NCBI GenBank assembly: GCA_963698995.1
Contig: CAVOTD010000046.1
Location: 186,001-250,000, forward strand
From: AP-15 sp963698995
GTDB taxonomy: Bacteria; Pseudomonadota; Alphaproteobacteria; ATCC43930; CGMCC-115725
Reading direction: 5' to 3'
Length of the DNA: 64,000 nucleotides
The position numbers and the translations under genes are program-made. The notes beneath the pieces were generated by a model, which had not been told where the DNA came from, did not search any database, and saw nothing but the letters and a program-made list of their open reading frames with translations. Positions 8,923 to 18,233 of this stretch are shown one piece after another; position 1 is the first letter of the stretch; every line of letters starts with the position of its first letter.

Positions 8923-9777
8923 TCACCTTTCGGAAAGGAAAAGAATAACGCCGTTCGCCTGGCTTGCCGGGACGGCAAGACTGCCGTCCGGCATCTCGTC
9001 GAAAGTAATCCGCGATTGGGTCAAGTAATCGGCGGTATGATCGCGCTGCGCGATGGCAAAGTCGAGCGAAATAATCCCGGGCAGCGGAAAGTCAGCGTCG
9101 ATATCGAGCGCTGGATGCATGGTCAGGAAGTCATCCGGCGTGCTGAACAAGATGCGGTGCCGTCCGAGATGAATAGAGACCACCGCGTCGGTCGTGGTGA
9201 CTTGGTGAAGCCCGAACAGCCGGTCATAGGGCTCGAGCAGCGCGGCGGTATTCTCGACCAGAACATGGATCCCCCTCAGCCCACGGACGCCGTTGGGGTG
9301 ATCGAGCCACTCCGGGCGCCGCATCAAATCGGGCGTCAGATGAGCGCAGATAAAACTGTCGAGCCCAGGCGTCTCTTCCTTCGCTAGAGTTATCAAGCTG
9401 AAACGCAGCTCCACGGTCCCTTCGGCCAGCTCGAGCCGACGGCCAAGCGGCCGCGGCTCGGACGGGTGGAGCTGCAAGCGCAGCAGAGCCGAACGCACCT
9501 CTTCGGGATCGGCAGCGGGCGCGAAAGCAGCAGCCATGGCTCCCTCACGCTGCGCGAGAAAGGCATCGAGGCGCTGGACGAAGTCGTCGGGATCGACGAT
9601 GCCGAGGAGCTCGACATAATCGGAGCCAAACATGACGCAGTAATTGGCCGTGCCTTGGCCGATATGCCGCCCGCGCGGCGACAGCGTGAAACCGAGCCGG
9701 GTCCAACCCATCCGCGCCTGCTCGAGATCACGAACCCCGACAATGACGTGGTCGATACCCGCTATGCCATTGCGCAT
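8923..9777 (-). CDS. Glyoxalase-like (VOC) domain protein
   Basis: 284 residues from ATG 9777 (homology begins GIDHVIVGVRDLEQA; an extended frame upstream is unlikely). The N-terminal half is a vicinal-oxygen-chelate beta-alpha-beta-beta-beta unit: IDHVIVGVRDLEQARMGWTR, GTANYCVMFGSDYVELLGI. The C-terminal half repeats the pattern from GIHVLVENTAALLEPYDRLFG. This matches the glyoxalase-like domain (PF13468 type). Substrate unknown. Divergent from nhaA, whose start is about 100 bases away, so the two share a promoter region. Confidence 0.8.
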   Translation of the reverse strand: MRNGIAGIDHVIVGVRDLEQARMGWTRLGFTLSPRGRHIGQGTANYCVMFGSDYVELLGIVDPDDFVQRLDAFLAQREGAMAAAFAPAADPEEVRSALLRLQLHPSEPRPLGRRLELAEGTVELRFSLITLAKEETPGLDSFICAHLTPDLMRRPEWLDHPNGVRGLRGIHVLVENTAALLEPYDRLFGLHQVTTTDAVVSIHLGRHRILFSTPDDFLTMHPALDIDADFPLPGIISLDFAIAQRDHTADYLTQSRITFDEMPDGSLAVPASQANGVILFLSER

Positions 9778-9874
9778 GCTCGCCCCCTCGGTGCGATCGT
9801 CGGTAAGGTTAGCTGCCTGTCGCCGTCGAGGCCAGCAGACCAAATAGGGGAGAGATCGATGCAACTCCGGCGCA

Positions 9875-11070
9875 TTGCAGCGGCTGTTCCGGCACGAGGC
9901 GGCCAGCGGCGTCGTGCTGATGCTCGCCTCGGCGCTTGCTCTCGGGCTCGCCAACTCGCCGTTGGCCGATTTCTACGATGTGCTGCTCAATGTCAGCGGC
10001 GCGGTGCGCGTCGGCGATTTCGCCATCGAGAAGCCGCTGCTGCTGTGGGTCAATGACGGGCTGATGGCGATCTTTTTTCTTCTGGTCGGGCTGGAAATCA
10101 AGCGCGAGCTTCTCATCGGCGAGCTTTCCGAGCGAAGCCGGGCGATCCTGCCGGCGGCGGCGGCACTCGGTGGGATACTCGTTCCGGCGCTGGTTTACCT
10201 CGGCATTACTTGGGGCGAGTCGGGCGCGGCGGCCGGCTGGGCGATCCCATCGGCCACCGACATCGCTTTCTCGCTCGGCGTCATGGCGCTGCTCGGCCGG
10301 CGCGTGCCGAGTTCGCTCAAGCTCTTTTTGACAGCGCTGGCGATCATCGACGATCTCGGCGCGATTATTATCATTGCCATTTTTTATACCGACAAACTCT
10401 CCTTGGTGTCGCTCGAGGTCGCAGCCGCAGCGCTGGCCGTTCTGGTCATCCTGAACCGCGCCGGTGTCCAGCGGGTCATCTGGTACGCGCTCGTCGGTAT
10501 CGTGCTGTGGGCGTCCGTGCTGAAGTCCGGCGTGCACGCGACCCTGGCCGGGGTGTCTCTCGCGCTGGCGATCCCATCCAGAGCGCCGCCCGGCGGAACT
10601 TCTCCCCTCGCTCGCGTCGAGCACGAGCTGGCGCCGTGGGTGGCGTTCGGCATCCTGCCGCTGTTCGGTTTCGCCAATGCCGGCCTGTCCTTTGCCGATC
10701 TGTCGCTGTCGACCGTCGTGGAACCGGTCCCGCTCGGGATCGCCGCCGGCCTATTTCTCGGCAAGCAGGTCGGTGTGTTTGGCACGGCCGCGCTGGTGAT
10801 CCGCCGCGGCTGGGCGCACCTGCCGCCTGGTGCGAATTGGCCCAGCCTCTACGGCATGAGCCTTCTCACCGGAATCGGCTTCACGATGAGCCTCTTCATC
10901 GGAACACTCGCCTTCGGCGAAACCGGTTACGAGGCGACGATGCGCCTGGGCGTGCTGGTTGGCTCGGTGTTGTCCGGCATCGTCGGGGCGATCGTGCTGA
11001 GTGTCGCCGCCCGAGGCTCGGTTCCACCGTTTCGGTTCGGCGGAAGCTCGCATTCGGGGAACAATCCTGA
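9875..11070 (+). CDS. nhaA: Na+/H+ antiporter NhaA (ends uncertain)
   Basis: Inner-membrane antiporter exporting Na+ for H+. Seen: PSATDIAFSLGVMALLG (Thr132/Asp133 equivalents), ALAIIDDLGAIIII (the paired Asp163/164 equivalents), LFLGKQVGVFG (Lys300 equivalent) and GIGFTMSLFIG, with about twelve membrane segments. The only in-frame start is TTG 9875 because TAG lies at 9845. An ATG at 9859 with a good GGGGAGA site is one frame off, so a lost or gained base near 9874 is possible. At the 3' end the frame has no stop and runs through mtnA antisense to 11857; a one-base shift would end it at TGA 11068-11070, close to normal NhaA length, and that end is used here. Confidence 0.85.
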
Positions 11071-12137
11071 AAAGCCCGGCGCGCGACGCGGCGCAGATGC
11101 CGCGCTCGGTGATCAGCCCGGTGACGAGCCGCGCCGGGGTCACGTCGAAGGCGTAATTCGCCGCCGGGCTGTCCTTCGGCGTCAGGCGCACGGCCATGCG
11201 CCGGCCCTCTTCGGTCCACCCTTCGATATGCGTGACCTCGCGCTCGTCGCGGCATTCGATCGGGATCTCGGCGCCGCTCTCGATGTTCCAGTCGATCGTC
11301 GGCGAGGGCAGCGCCACGTAGAACGGGATGTCGTTGTCGCGCGCCGCCAACGCCTTCAGATAGGTGCCGATCTTGTTGGCGACGTCGCCGCCCGCGGTTG
11401 TCCGATCGGTGCCGACGATGCAGAGATCGACAAGGCCCTGCCGCATCAGGTGGCCGCCGGCATTGTCGACGATGACCGTGTGCGCGACACCGTGCTGGCC
11501 GAGTTCCCAGGCGGTGAGGCTGGCGCCCTGATTGCGCGGCCGGGTCTCGTCGACCCAGACATGGATCGGGATGCCGTCGTCATGGGCGCGGTAGACCGGC
11601 GCGAGGGCGGTGCCCCAGTCGACGGTGGCGAGCCATCCGGCATTGCAATGCGTCAGAATATCGACCTGCCCGACCGTGTCCTTGCGCCGCCAGGCCTCGG
11701 CGATCAGCCGGGCGCCGTGCTCGCCGATCGCGCGGTTGATCGCGACATCCGCCTCGGCGATCTCCCCGGCCCGCGTCAAGGCCGCGGCCGGACGACGTTC
11801 TTTCGGCTCGTCGAGCCAGCGCTTTCTGCATCTCGGCCAGCGCCCAGCGCAGGTTGACTGCGGTCGGCCGGGTAGCTGCGAGCCGCGATATCGCCGTAGC
11901 GAGCCCGGCATCGGTCGGATCCTCCGCGATCCCCAGCGCCATGCCGTAAGCCGCAGTGGCGCCGATCAGCGGCGCACCGCGGACCTGCATCGTCGCAATC
12001 GCGCGCACCGCGTCCTCGAGCCCCTTCAATCGAACGATCGTGAGCTCGTGCGGCAGCCGCGTCTGGTCGATGATCTCGACCGTATGTCCGTCCTCGCCGA
12101 GCCAGATTGTTCGCATCGGCCGGCCGTTGACGTTCAC
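11053..12137 (-). CDS. mtnA: S-methyl-5-thioribose-1-phosphate isomerase MtnA (frameshifted)
   Basis: Methionine salvage: isomerises methylthioribose-1-phosphate to methylthioribulose-1-phosphate. The start GTG 12137 overlaps the mtnP stop (GTGA). The N-terminal part reads to ALAEMQKAL, then homology continues in another frame from WLDEPKERRPAAALTRAGE; removing one base near 11812-11822 joins them. The second part has HCNAGWLATVDWGTALAPV, ETRPRNQGASLTAWEL, IVGTDRTTAGGDVANKIGTY. The end is also doubtful: GLITERGICAASRAGL continues without stop into nhaA antisense, while a shifted frame gives GLFPE, the family's usual C terminus, ending at 11053. No stop codon follows directly. Function is clear, integrity is not. 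Confidence 0.85.
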
Positions 12138-13030
12138 GTCGCCGCTCCGGGTTTTGGGCGCCGCAGGACGCGGCCGGCGACCGCGTCGAGACGGGCCAGG
12201 ATTTCCGGATCGCGCCGCTCGGGGGCAGTGATCAATGCGTGTTCGAGGGCATTCTGGCAGCCTTGCCGGCACGGCCCGTGGTGCGCCGACAGCGCCGGTA
12301 CGACATGCCGGACGAGCGCCTTTGCCTTTGCCGCATTGGCCAGCAGGACCCCGACGATCATATCGACGGTAACGGCGTCATGGCCGGGATGCCAGCAATC
12401 ATAGTCGGTCACCATCGCGACCGTCGCGTAGCAGATCTCAGCCTCGCGGGCGAGCTTTGCTTCGGGCATGTTGGTCATCCCGATCACGTCGCAGTTCCAG
12501 GACCGATAGAGCTCGCTTTCGGCCAGGCTCGAGAATTGCGGCCCCTCCATGACCATATAGGTGCCGCCGCGCTTGAGTGCGATGCCGGCCGGCGGCCCGG
12601 CTGCGACCAAAGCGTCACCGATCCGGCCGCAGACCGGATGCGCCATCGAGACGTGCGCGACGCAGCCCGTCCCAAAAAAGCTCTTCGCCCGCGCAAAGGT
12701 TCGATCGATGAACTGATCGATCACGACGAAATCGCCGGGAGCGAGGTCCTCGCGCAGGCTGCCGACCGCGGACAACGAGACGATATCGGTGACGCCGCAG
12801 CGCTTCAGCGCATCGATATTGGCGCGAAAATTGATCTCCGACGGCGGCAGCACGTGGCCGCGGCCGTGGCGCGGGACGAACACGACCGGCTGGCGATCGA
12901 GCCTTCCGAAGCAGAATTCGTCCGAGGTCGGCCCGAACGGGCTTGCCACCCGCCGCCATTCGACATCCGCGAGGCCGTCGATTTCGTAGAGGCCACTGCC
13001 CCCGATGACGCCGACGACGCGACCGGTCAT
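12134..13030 (-). CDS. mtnP: S-methyl-5'-thioadenosine phosphorylase
   Basis: 298 residues. It cleaves methylthioadenosine with phosphate to adenine and methylthioribose-1-phosphate, the substrate of MtnA encoded immediately downstream, so the two form a methionine-salvage pair. Seen: IGGSGLYEIDGL at residue 9 (phosphate loop), PRHGRGHVLPPSEINFRAN, SAVGSLREDLAPGDFVV, MVMEGPQFSSLAES, IGMTNMPEAKLAREAEICY and DYDCWHP. Length and motifs are normal for the human-like MTAP group. The gene starts 9 bases after the petC stop on the same strand, so it may be cotranscribed with the bc1 genes. Confidence 0.93.
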   Translation of the reverse strand: MTGRVVGVIGGSGLYEIDGLADVEWRRVASPFGPTSDEFCFGRLDRQPVVFVPRHGRGHVLPPSEINFRANIDALKRCGVTDIVSLSAVGSLREDLAPGDFVVIDQFIDRTFARAKSFFGTGCVAHVSMAHPVCGRIGDALVAAGPPAGIALKRGGTYMVMEGPQFSSLAESELYRSWNCDVIGMTNMPEAKLAREAEICYATVAMVTDYDCWHPGHDAVTVDMIVGVLLANAAKAKALVRHVVPALSAHHGPCRQGCQNALEHALITAPERRDPEILARLDAVAGRVLRRPKPGAAT

Positions 13031-13039
13031 CCGCGCGCT

Positions 13040-13807
13040 TTAGTGAACGGTCGCCCAGATCTTGCGCTTGGCGGCGTAGAATACTCCGACGCCAACAATC
13101 AAGAACAGCATGACCTTGAACCCAGTGCGGTGCCGGACCTCGAGGTTGGGCTCTGACGCCCAGGTCAGAAACGTCACGACGTCGTGTGCCATTTGCGGCA
13201 CCGTCGCGGGGGTGCCGTCGGCAAAAGTCACGGCGTTGTCGCTGAGCGGCGGCGGCATCGCGATTTGATGGCCCGGGAAGAATTCGTTGTAATACATTCC
13301 GGGCAGCAGCTTGAAGTCGGGGGGCGGCTCCTTGTAGCCGGTCAGGATCCCGTAGACGTAGTCGGGACCGCCGTCGCGCGCCTTGACGATCAGCGACTGG
13401 TCAGGTGGCAGAGCGCCGTTATTCGCCGCTCGTGCCGCCTGGTCGTTGGGAAAGGGCCCCGGGATCGGATCTGAGGGCCGGCCAGGCCGCTGATACATCT
13501 GTCCTTCGTCGTTGGGCTGCTCGTTCGTCACCTGGTAGGTGGCGGCGATCGCCTTTACCTCGTCTTCGCTGTAGCCGATTTCGGTCAGGTCGCGGAAATA
13601 GAGATGCTTGACCGGGTGGCAGGCGGAGCAGACCTCCTTGTAGACTTGAAAGCCGCGCTGCTGCGCTGCCCGATCATAGATGCCAAAGATGCCGTCGAAA
13701 GACCATTGCTGGTGCGGCAACGGAGGAGTCTCTTCGGCGGCGCGGGTAGACGGCGGCGCCAGCGACAACGCTAGGAGCGCAACGGCAGCGAGGGCGTGCT
13801 TTACCAT
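13040..13807 (-). CDS. petC: Cytochrome c1, bc1 complex
   Basis: 255 residues from ATG 13807, one base after the petB stop. Signal peptide HALAAVALLALSLAPPSTRA; mature haem-c domain with EVCSACHPVKHLYF (CxxCH haem attachment, near residue 60) and MPPPLSDNAVTFADGT carrying the likely axial Met region; C-terminal membrane anchor MLFLIVGVGVFYAAKRKIW. It passes electrons from the Rieske protein to a soluble or membrane cytochrome c in the periplasm. Third gene of petA-petB-petC. Intact. Confidence 0.95.
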   Translation of the reverse strand: MVKHALAAVALLALSLAPPSTRAAEETPPLPHQQWSFDGIFGIYDRAAQQRGFQVYKEVCSACHPVKHLYFRDLTEIGYSEDEVKAIAATYQVTNEQPNDEGQMYQRPGRPSDPIPGPFPNDQAARAANNGALPPDQSLIVKARDGGPDYVYGILTGYKEPPPDFKLLPGMYYNEFFPGHQIAMPPPLSDNAVTFADGTPATVPQMAHDVVTFLTWASEPNLEVRHRTGFKVMLFLIVGVGVFYAAKRKIWATVH

Positions 13808-13808
13808 A

Positions 13809-15073
13809 TCAGGGCTTTGCCATTGGCGCGCCGGCACCGCCGAGCCGCGCGCCGCCGCTCGGCTGCAGCACCGCCACAGCGATGCTGGCAGGCAGCGGTC
13901 TCGGCCGCTCGAGCTTGCCGATGAGTGGAAACAGGACGAGGAAGTGGATGAAATAATAAAAGGTCGCGATCTGGCCGACGGTCACCACCACGCCTGCAGG
14001 CGGGTTGAAGCCGACCCAGCCGAGAGCGATCACATCAATCACCAATAGCCAGAACACCCATTTATAGACCGGGCGGAAGCGGGCGCTGCGCACCGGCGAG
14101 GTGTCGAGCCATGGTACGATGAACAACAGAAAGATCGAACCAAACGCCAGGACGACGCCCAGCAGCTTGTTCGGCACCGAACGCAAGATCGCGTAATAGG
14201 GCAACAGGTACCATTCAGGCACGATATGGTTCGGCGTCTGCATCGGGTTCGCCGGGATGTAATTGTCCGGGTTCCCGAGGAAATTAGGCGCATAGAAGAC
14301 AAAAAACCCATAGATGAGCAGAAAGACGGTGAGTCCGAACAGGTCCTTGATCGTGAAATAGGGATGGAACGGCAGCGTGTCCTGCGGGCCCTTGAGATCG
14401 ATGCCGAGCGGGTTGTTTGAGCCGAAACGATGCAGGGCGATGAGGTGGAGGAGAACCACCGCGAGGATGACAAACGGCAGCAGGTAGTGCGCGCGTAAAA
14501 ACGGTTGAGTGTCGGGTTGCCAACGGTAAAGCCGCCCCACAAGAAGGTGACGATGCTCTGCCCAATCAGCGGGATTGCCGAGAACAGGTTGGTGATGACG
14601 GTCGCGGCCCAATAGCTCATCTGGCCCCAAGGCAGTACATAGCCCATGAAAGCCGTCATGATCATCAGCACCAGAATGATGACGCCGAGTATCCACAAAA
14701 GCTCGCGCGGCTGCTTATAGGAGCCGTAATACAGCCCGCGGAACAAATGAATATAGACGATGGCGAAGAACATTGACGCCCCGTTCATATGGGCGTAGCG
14801 CAGCATCCAGCCCCAGTCGACGTCGCGCATGATCCGCTCGACCGAGTTGAAGGCGTAATCGGCATGCGGGGTATATTGCATTGCCAGAAAGACGCCGGTG
14901 ACGATCAACACCACCAGCATGATCCCGGCCAGCGACCCGAAATTCCACCAATAGCTGAGGTTGCGCGGGGTCGGATACTCGTATAGTTCGTGCTGCAGCA
15001 TCCCGACAAAGGGCAGACGGTAGTCGATCCAGCGGATGATCCGGCTCGTGGCGCCGGGGCGGGATTGGGCCAT
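13809..15073 (-). CDS. petB: Cytochrome b, bc1 complex (frameshift at an A5 run)
   Basis: Membrane core of the bc1 complex carrying haems bL and bH. The first frame gives WIDYRLPFVGMLQHELYEYP, ARYAHMNG-type haem regions, GYVLPWGQMSYWAATVITN and ends GGFTVGNPTLNRF; the second gives LRAHYLLPFVILAVVLLHLI, IVPEWYLLPYYAILRS (PEWY motif of the Qo site) and the C-terminal helices. Adding one A to the five-A run at 14497-14501 (T on the coding strand) restores NRFLRAHYLLPF, the expected sequence. So the break is very likely a homopolymer error. ATG 15073, starting 9 bases after the petA stop. Confidence 0.95.
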
Positions 15074-15082
15074 GGCGCTCTC

Positions 15083-15638
15083 CTAGCCGATCTTGATCGT
15101 GGTGTCGCCGGTGAAGTCGTAAGGCGGCACGAACAGGTTCAGCGGTGCGGGCCCTTGCCGGATACGCCCCGACGTGTCGTAGATCGAACCATGGCACGGA
15201 CAAAACCAGCCGCCATACGGGCCGCGGTCGTCGCCGGCCTTTTGCCCCAGCGGGATGCAGCCGAGATGCGTGCATACGCCGATGATGACCAGCCACTCCG
15301 TTTTCTTTACCCGAGCCGAATCGGGCTGCGGATCGCGCAGGTCGGCAACGTTCACATCGTTCTGCCGCCTTGATCTCCTGCGGCGTGCGATGGTCGATGA
15401 AGACCGGCTTTCCGCGCCAGGCGACGGTCAGGCGCTGGCCGACCTCTACCGGCGCCAGGTCGACCTCGGTGGTCGAGAGGGCCAATGTGTCGCGCGCCGG
15501 GTTTAGACTATCGATGAAGGGCCAGATGGTCGCGGCGACTCCGACAACGCCGATTGCCGAGGCGGTCAGTATCAGAAAATCGCGCCGGGTCTCGCCGGAA
15601 TGCCCCCCCGTGGCGGAGTGCTGCGCCAGATCGGCCAT
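15083..15638 (-). CDS. petA: Ubiquinol-cytochrome c reductase Rieske iron-sulfur subunit (frameshifted)
   Basis: First gene of petABC. N-terminal twin-arginine type signal and anchor ETRRDFLILTASAIG followed by a single membrane helix. After RTPQEIKAAE the frame shifts; removing one C near 15358-15364 joins it to VNVADLRDPQPDSARVKKTEW. The cluster-binding boxes are complete in the second frame: CTHLGCIPLG and CPCHGSIYDTSGRIRQGPAP, each with Cys and His ligands of the 2Fe-2S centre. ATG 15638 fits homology. The 167 bases between petA and trmL hold the divergent promoters of both. Confidence 0.93.
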
Positions 15639-15805
15639 TTAAACCTCAATATTGCGCGGCCACCGCTGCGCTGCAGCCGCCACCAAAAGCTATACTGTTG
15701 AGGAGAGCGAACTATGCGACAGACTGCCGCATAAATCGGCGGCAAGCCGAGTATAGACCAACATGAGTATACTACCGACGATCGAGCCTGAGATCTGGAG
15801 GTCGT

Positions 15806-16264
15806 TTGCGACTCGCCCTGTTCGAGCCGGACATCCCGCAGAATACCGGCGCTTTGCTGCGGCTTGCCGCTTGCCTTGGAGTGGATGTCGACCTGATCGA
15901 ACCGTGCGGCTTCCTGCTCGACGACCGGCGTCTGAAGCGCGCCGTCCTAGACTATGCCTCAGAATTGGCGATCTGCCGGCATACCTCGTGGACAGCCTTC
16001 CTGGCCGGCCGCTCTCAGCATTCTCGGCTGATCCTGCTGACGACTTCGGGTACGGTCGCGCTGCATTGTTTTACTTTCGCAGCGGATGACACCATCCTTC
16101 TCGGCCGGGAGAGCGCTGGCGTTCCGGAAGCGGTTCATCGCGCGGCCTGCGCCCGCGTCGTCATTCCGTTGCGCGCCGGCGCTCGCTCGCTCAACGTGGC
16201 CCTCGCCGGCGCGATAGCGCTCGGCGAGGCTTTGCGTCAAACCGCCCTGTTCCCGGAAAGATGA
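15806..16264 (+). CDS. trmL: tRNA (cytidine(34)-2'-O)-methyltransferase TrmL
   Basis: 152 residues from TTG 15806; GGAGG lies 6 bases upstream and the family N terminus (LRLALFEPDIPQNTGALLRL) begins at this codon. SPOUT-class enzyme with a C-terminal knot; methylates the wobble ribose of tRNA-Leu species. Seen: motif 2 LLGRESAGVPEAVH and motif 3 VVIPLRAGARSLNVALAGAI. Overlaps hemF by 4 bases (ATGA). Two tRNA-Leu genes, CAG and GAG, lie in the same window, but the usual TrmL substrates are the CAA and UAA isoacceptors. Confidence 0.92.
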   Translation: MRLALFEPDIPQNTGALLRLAACLGVDVDLIEPCGFLLDDRRLKRAVLDYASELAICRHTSWTAFLAGRSQHSRLILLTTSGTVALHCFTFAADDTILLGRESAGVPEAVHRAACARVVIPLRAGARSLNVALAGAIALGEALRQTALFPER

Positions 16265-17151
16265 CTCAAACGCCTCCGAATTTTCCGCCCGATCCGGAGC
16301 GTTGCGCCATTGCCCAGAGCTGGTTTGCCGAATTACGCGACCGCATCTGCTTGGAGTTCGAAGCGATCGAGGACGAACTGGCCAGCGAGCGCGCCGCGGA
16401 GGGTGCGGCCGGGCGTTTCGAGCGTACCGACTGGCAGCGTCCGGGCGGCGGCGGCGGGACGATCTCGGTCATGCGCGGGCGGGTTTTCGAAAAGGTCGGG
16501 GTCAACATCTCGACCGTATCAGGCGAATTCTCCGCGGAGTTCCGCAAAGATATTCCGGGAGCCGCGGAGGATCCGCGCTTCTGGGCGAGCGGGATCTCGA
16601 TCGTCGCCCATATGTGCTCGCCGCTGGTCCCGGCAGCGCATATGAATACCCGCCACATCGTCACCAGCAAAGCCTGGTTCGGCGGCGGCGCCGATCTCAC
16701 CCCGATCTACCCCGATGCGGCGGCGGCGGAAGAATTTCATGCCGCGCTTGCCGCGGCCTGCGCGCCGCTACGACAGCGACTACTACCGCCGTTTCAAAAC
16801 ATGGTGCGACGAGTACTTCTTCCTAAAGCACCGGAACGAGCCGCGCGGCATCGGCGGCATCTTTTTCGATTATCTCGACACCGGCGATTGGCAGCGAGAC
16901 TTCGCCTTTGTGCGCGCGATCGGCGAGGCCTTTCTCACCGTGTTCGCTGCTATCGTGCGGCCGCGGATGCGGCTCTCCTGGACCGACGAGCAGCGGCGCC
17001 ATCAACTGGTTCGCCGAGGTCGCTATGTGGAATTCAACCTGCTTTACGACAGGGGAACCTATTCGGGTTGAAAACCGGCGGCAATCCCGAAGCGATCTTA
17101 ATGTCGCTGCCGCCCTTGGTCGCGTGGCCTGATGGAACGGGGAACGGTTAA
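16261..17151 (+). CDS. hemF: Oxygen-dependent coproporphyrinogen III oxidase (two frameshifts)
   Basis: Haem synthesis: oxidative decarboxylation of coproporphyrinogen III to protoporphyrinogen IX. The first frame carries DWQRPGGGGGTISVMRGRVFEKVGVN, HMNTRHIVTSKAWFGGGADL (only its key part given) and ends near ALAAACA; the middle reads in another frame as RYDSDYYRRFKTWCDEYFF and GRYVEFNLLYDRGT; the end returns to the first frame as FGLKTGGNPEAILMSLPPL. Removing one C near 16765-16775 and adding one T at 17058-17060 gives an unbroken, full-length HemF. Both are single-base changes of sequencing-error type. ATG overlaps trmL stop. Confidence 0.92.
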   Translation: MTQTPPNFPPDPERCAIAQSWFAELRDRICLEFEAIEDELASERAAEGAAGRFERTDWQRPGGGGGTISVMRGRVFEKVGVNISTVSGEFSAEFRKDIPGAAEDPRFWASGISIVAHMCSPLVPAAHMNTRHIVTSKAWFGGGADLTPIYPDAAAAEEFHAALAAACAPLRQRLLPPFQNMVRRVLLPKAPERAARHRRHLFRLSRHRRLAARLRLCARDRRGLSHRVRCYRAAADAALLDRRAAAPSTGSPRSLCGIQPALRQGNLFGLKTGGNPEAILMSLPPLVAWPDGTGNG

Positions 17152-17273
17152 TGCAGCGCGTGTTGGGGGTGCGATGTCTCGCAGACGTCATTGCTGCCGC
17201 GCAACAGTTCGGCTTCGAGCCGGAGGAACCCCCCGGTCGCGATGAACCACGCTTACGCGGATTGCGGCAGTAG
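17151..17273 (+). CDS. Possible 40-residue ORF coupled to hemF
   Basis: An ATG at 17151 overlaps the hemF stop (TAATG). It opens 40 codons with a helical stretch (CLADVIAAAQQFGFEPEEPP) ending at TAG 17271. No family is recognised. It could be a translationally coupled small protein, a remnant, or chance. It ends 6 bases before the 3' end of the convergent Tim44-like gene. Confidence 0.3.
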   Translation: MQRVLGVRCLADVIAAAQQFGFEPEEPPGRDEPRLRGLRQ

Positions 17274-17279
17274 CTGTGG

Positions 17280-18233
17280 TCAGATCTGCTGAATTGCCGA
17301 GAGCAGCCAGTTGCCGCCGCGGCGCCGCACAAAGGTCCACATCTCCTCGGCTTCGACCGGAGTGCGCGGATCGCCGCTGACGACGTAATCCGGATCACCC
17401 GGCGATCGATCGAGCCGAGCGACGTAGTCGATCGCCCGCCATCGCAGATAAGCGGTGGCGTATTGCAGATCGCCCTCCTCCCAGCTTTCGCTCAACTCGC
17501 CTTTCAAAAGCTGCACATCGGAAACGATGTTTTGTACGCCCTGGCTCGAGTTTCGGGTCAGCTCTTCCGAAAAATAACTCAGCATTTCCGGCGTCATCAC
17601 CTGTCGCAACCGCGCGAGATCGCCGGCGCTCCAGGCTTCTTGCACGGCGGCATGAATGGCCTGAAAGGCATTCAGATCGGCGTCCGCCAGGTTGATGTCG
17701 CGCCCTCGCTCTCGCGGAGCAGCCGCCGCCCCGGCCGAACGCGGCGGCCAGCCAGGTCCACCGCCGCGGCCCCCCGCCGAGAGCGCCCGTCCGCGGAACA
17801 GCCGGAAGACAAAATAGATCAGCAGGCCGATGATCAGGAGCTGCAGCAGCATGCCCAACATCGAGCCCGATGCGGTGCCGTCCTCACCCGCCGCGTAGCC
17901 GCTATGCCCGAACAGCCAGGAACCGATGAAGCCGCCGGCGAGCCCGGTCAGAAACGGATGCCGCTGGAAGAAGCTGCCGCCGCCAACGCCGGCGAAGGCG
18001 CGGCCGGGGTGAAGCCAGGTTGCTCGCGGCGTCGACGGGAGTGGCGTCACGCTGCGGTTCAGCGGCTGCGCGTTGTTGTTCTCGTAGGTGCGTAGCCCAC
18101 GGCTGCCCATGCTGGAGGAGCGCCCGCCGTATGAGCTGCCGGCGCGCGCCTCGGCTATCGCCGGGGCAAGCGCGAGGTTGGCACTGAAGAACAGCGCCAG
18201 CAGGATGCGCCAATTCAGCAGTCGTCTCGACAT
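17280..18233 (-). CDS. Tim44-like domain protein
   Basis: 317 residues from ATG 18233. Signal or anchor segment LLALFFSANLALAPAIAEA, a Gly/Ser-rich stretch, a second membrane pair (PFLTGLAGGFIGSWLFG and MLLQLLIIGLLIYFVFRLF), then a C-terminal Tim44/MRP-L45-like domain beginning about residue 190: FQAIHAAVQEAWSAGDLARL, MTPEMLSYFSEELTRNSSQG and EEMWTFVRRRGGNWLLSAIQ. This matches bacterial Tim44-like proteins (PF04280), homologous to the mitochondrial import motor adaptor; the bacterial role is not settled. Divergent from hsp20 across a 283-base region. Confidence 0.85.
   Translation of the reverse strand: MSRRLLNWRILLALFFSANLALAPAIAEARAGSSYGGRSSSMGSRGLRTYENNNAQPLNRSVTPLPSTPRATWLHPGRAFAGVGGGSFFQRHPFLTGLAGGFIGSWLFGHSGYAAGEDGTASGSMLGMLLQLLIIGLLIYFVFRLFRGRALSAGGRGGGPGWPPRSAGAAAAPRERGRDINLADADLNAFQAIHAAVQEAWSAGDLARLRQVMTPEMLSYFSEELTRNSSQGVQNIVSDVQLLKGELSESWEEGDLQYATAYLRWRAIDYVARLDRSPGDPDYVVSGDPRTPVEAEEMWTFVRRRGGNWLLSAIQQI

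Noticed and set aside
9875..11857. 660-residue NhaA with a unique C-terminal domain
   Set aside because: The C-terminal 260 residues are the antisense of mtnA and have no domain-like or membrane character.
10751..11911. MtnA with a 100-residue C-terminal extension
   Set aside because: The extension is antisense of nhaA; the expected MtnA end appears in a shifted frame.
14490..14505. Programmed ribosomal frameshift in petB
   Set aside because: A run of five is a weak slippery site, no downstream structure is evident, and cytochrome b genes are not known to use frameshifting; a missing base is simpler.
15749..15773. Short inverted repeat AGTATA/TATACT upstream of trmL
   Set aside because: Six-base arms with a 10-base spacer are expected by chance in an AT-richer promoter region.
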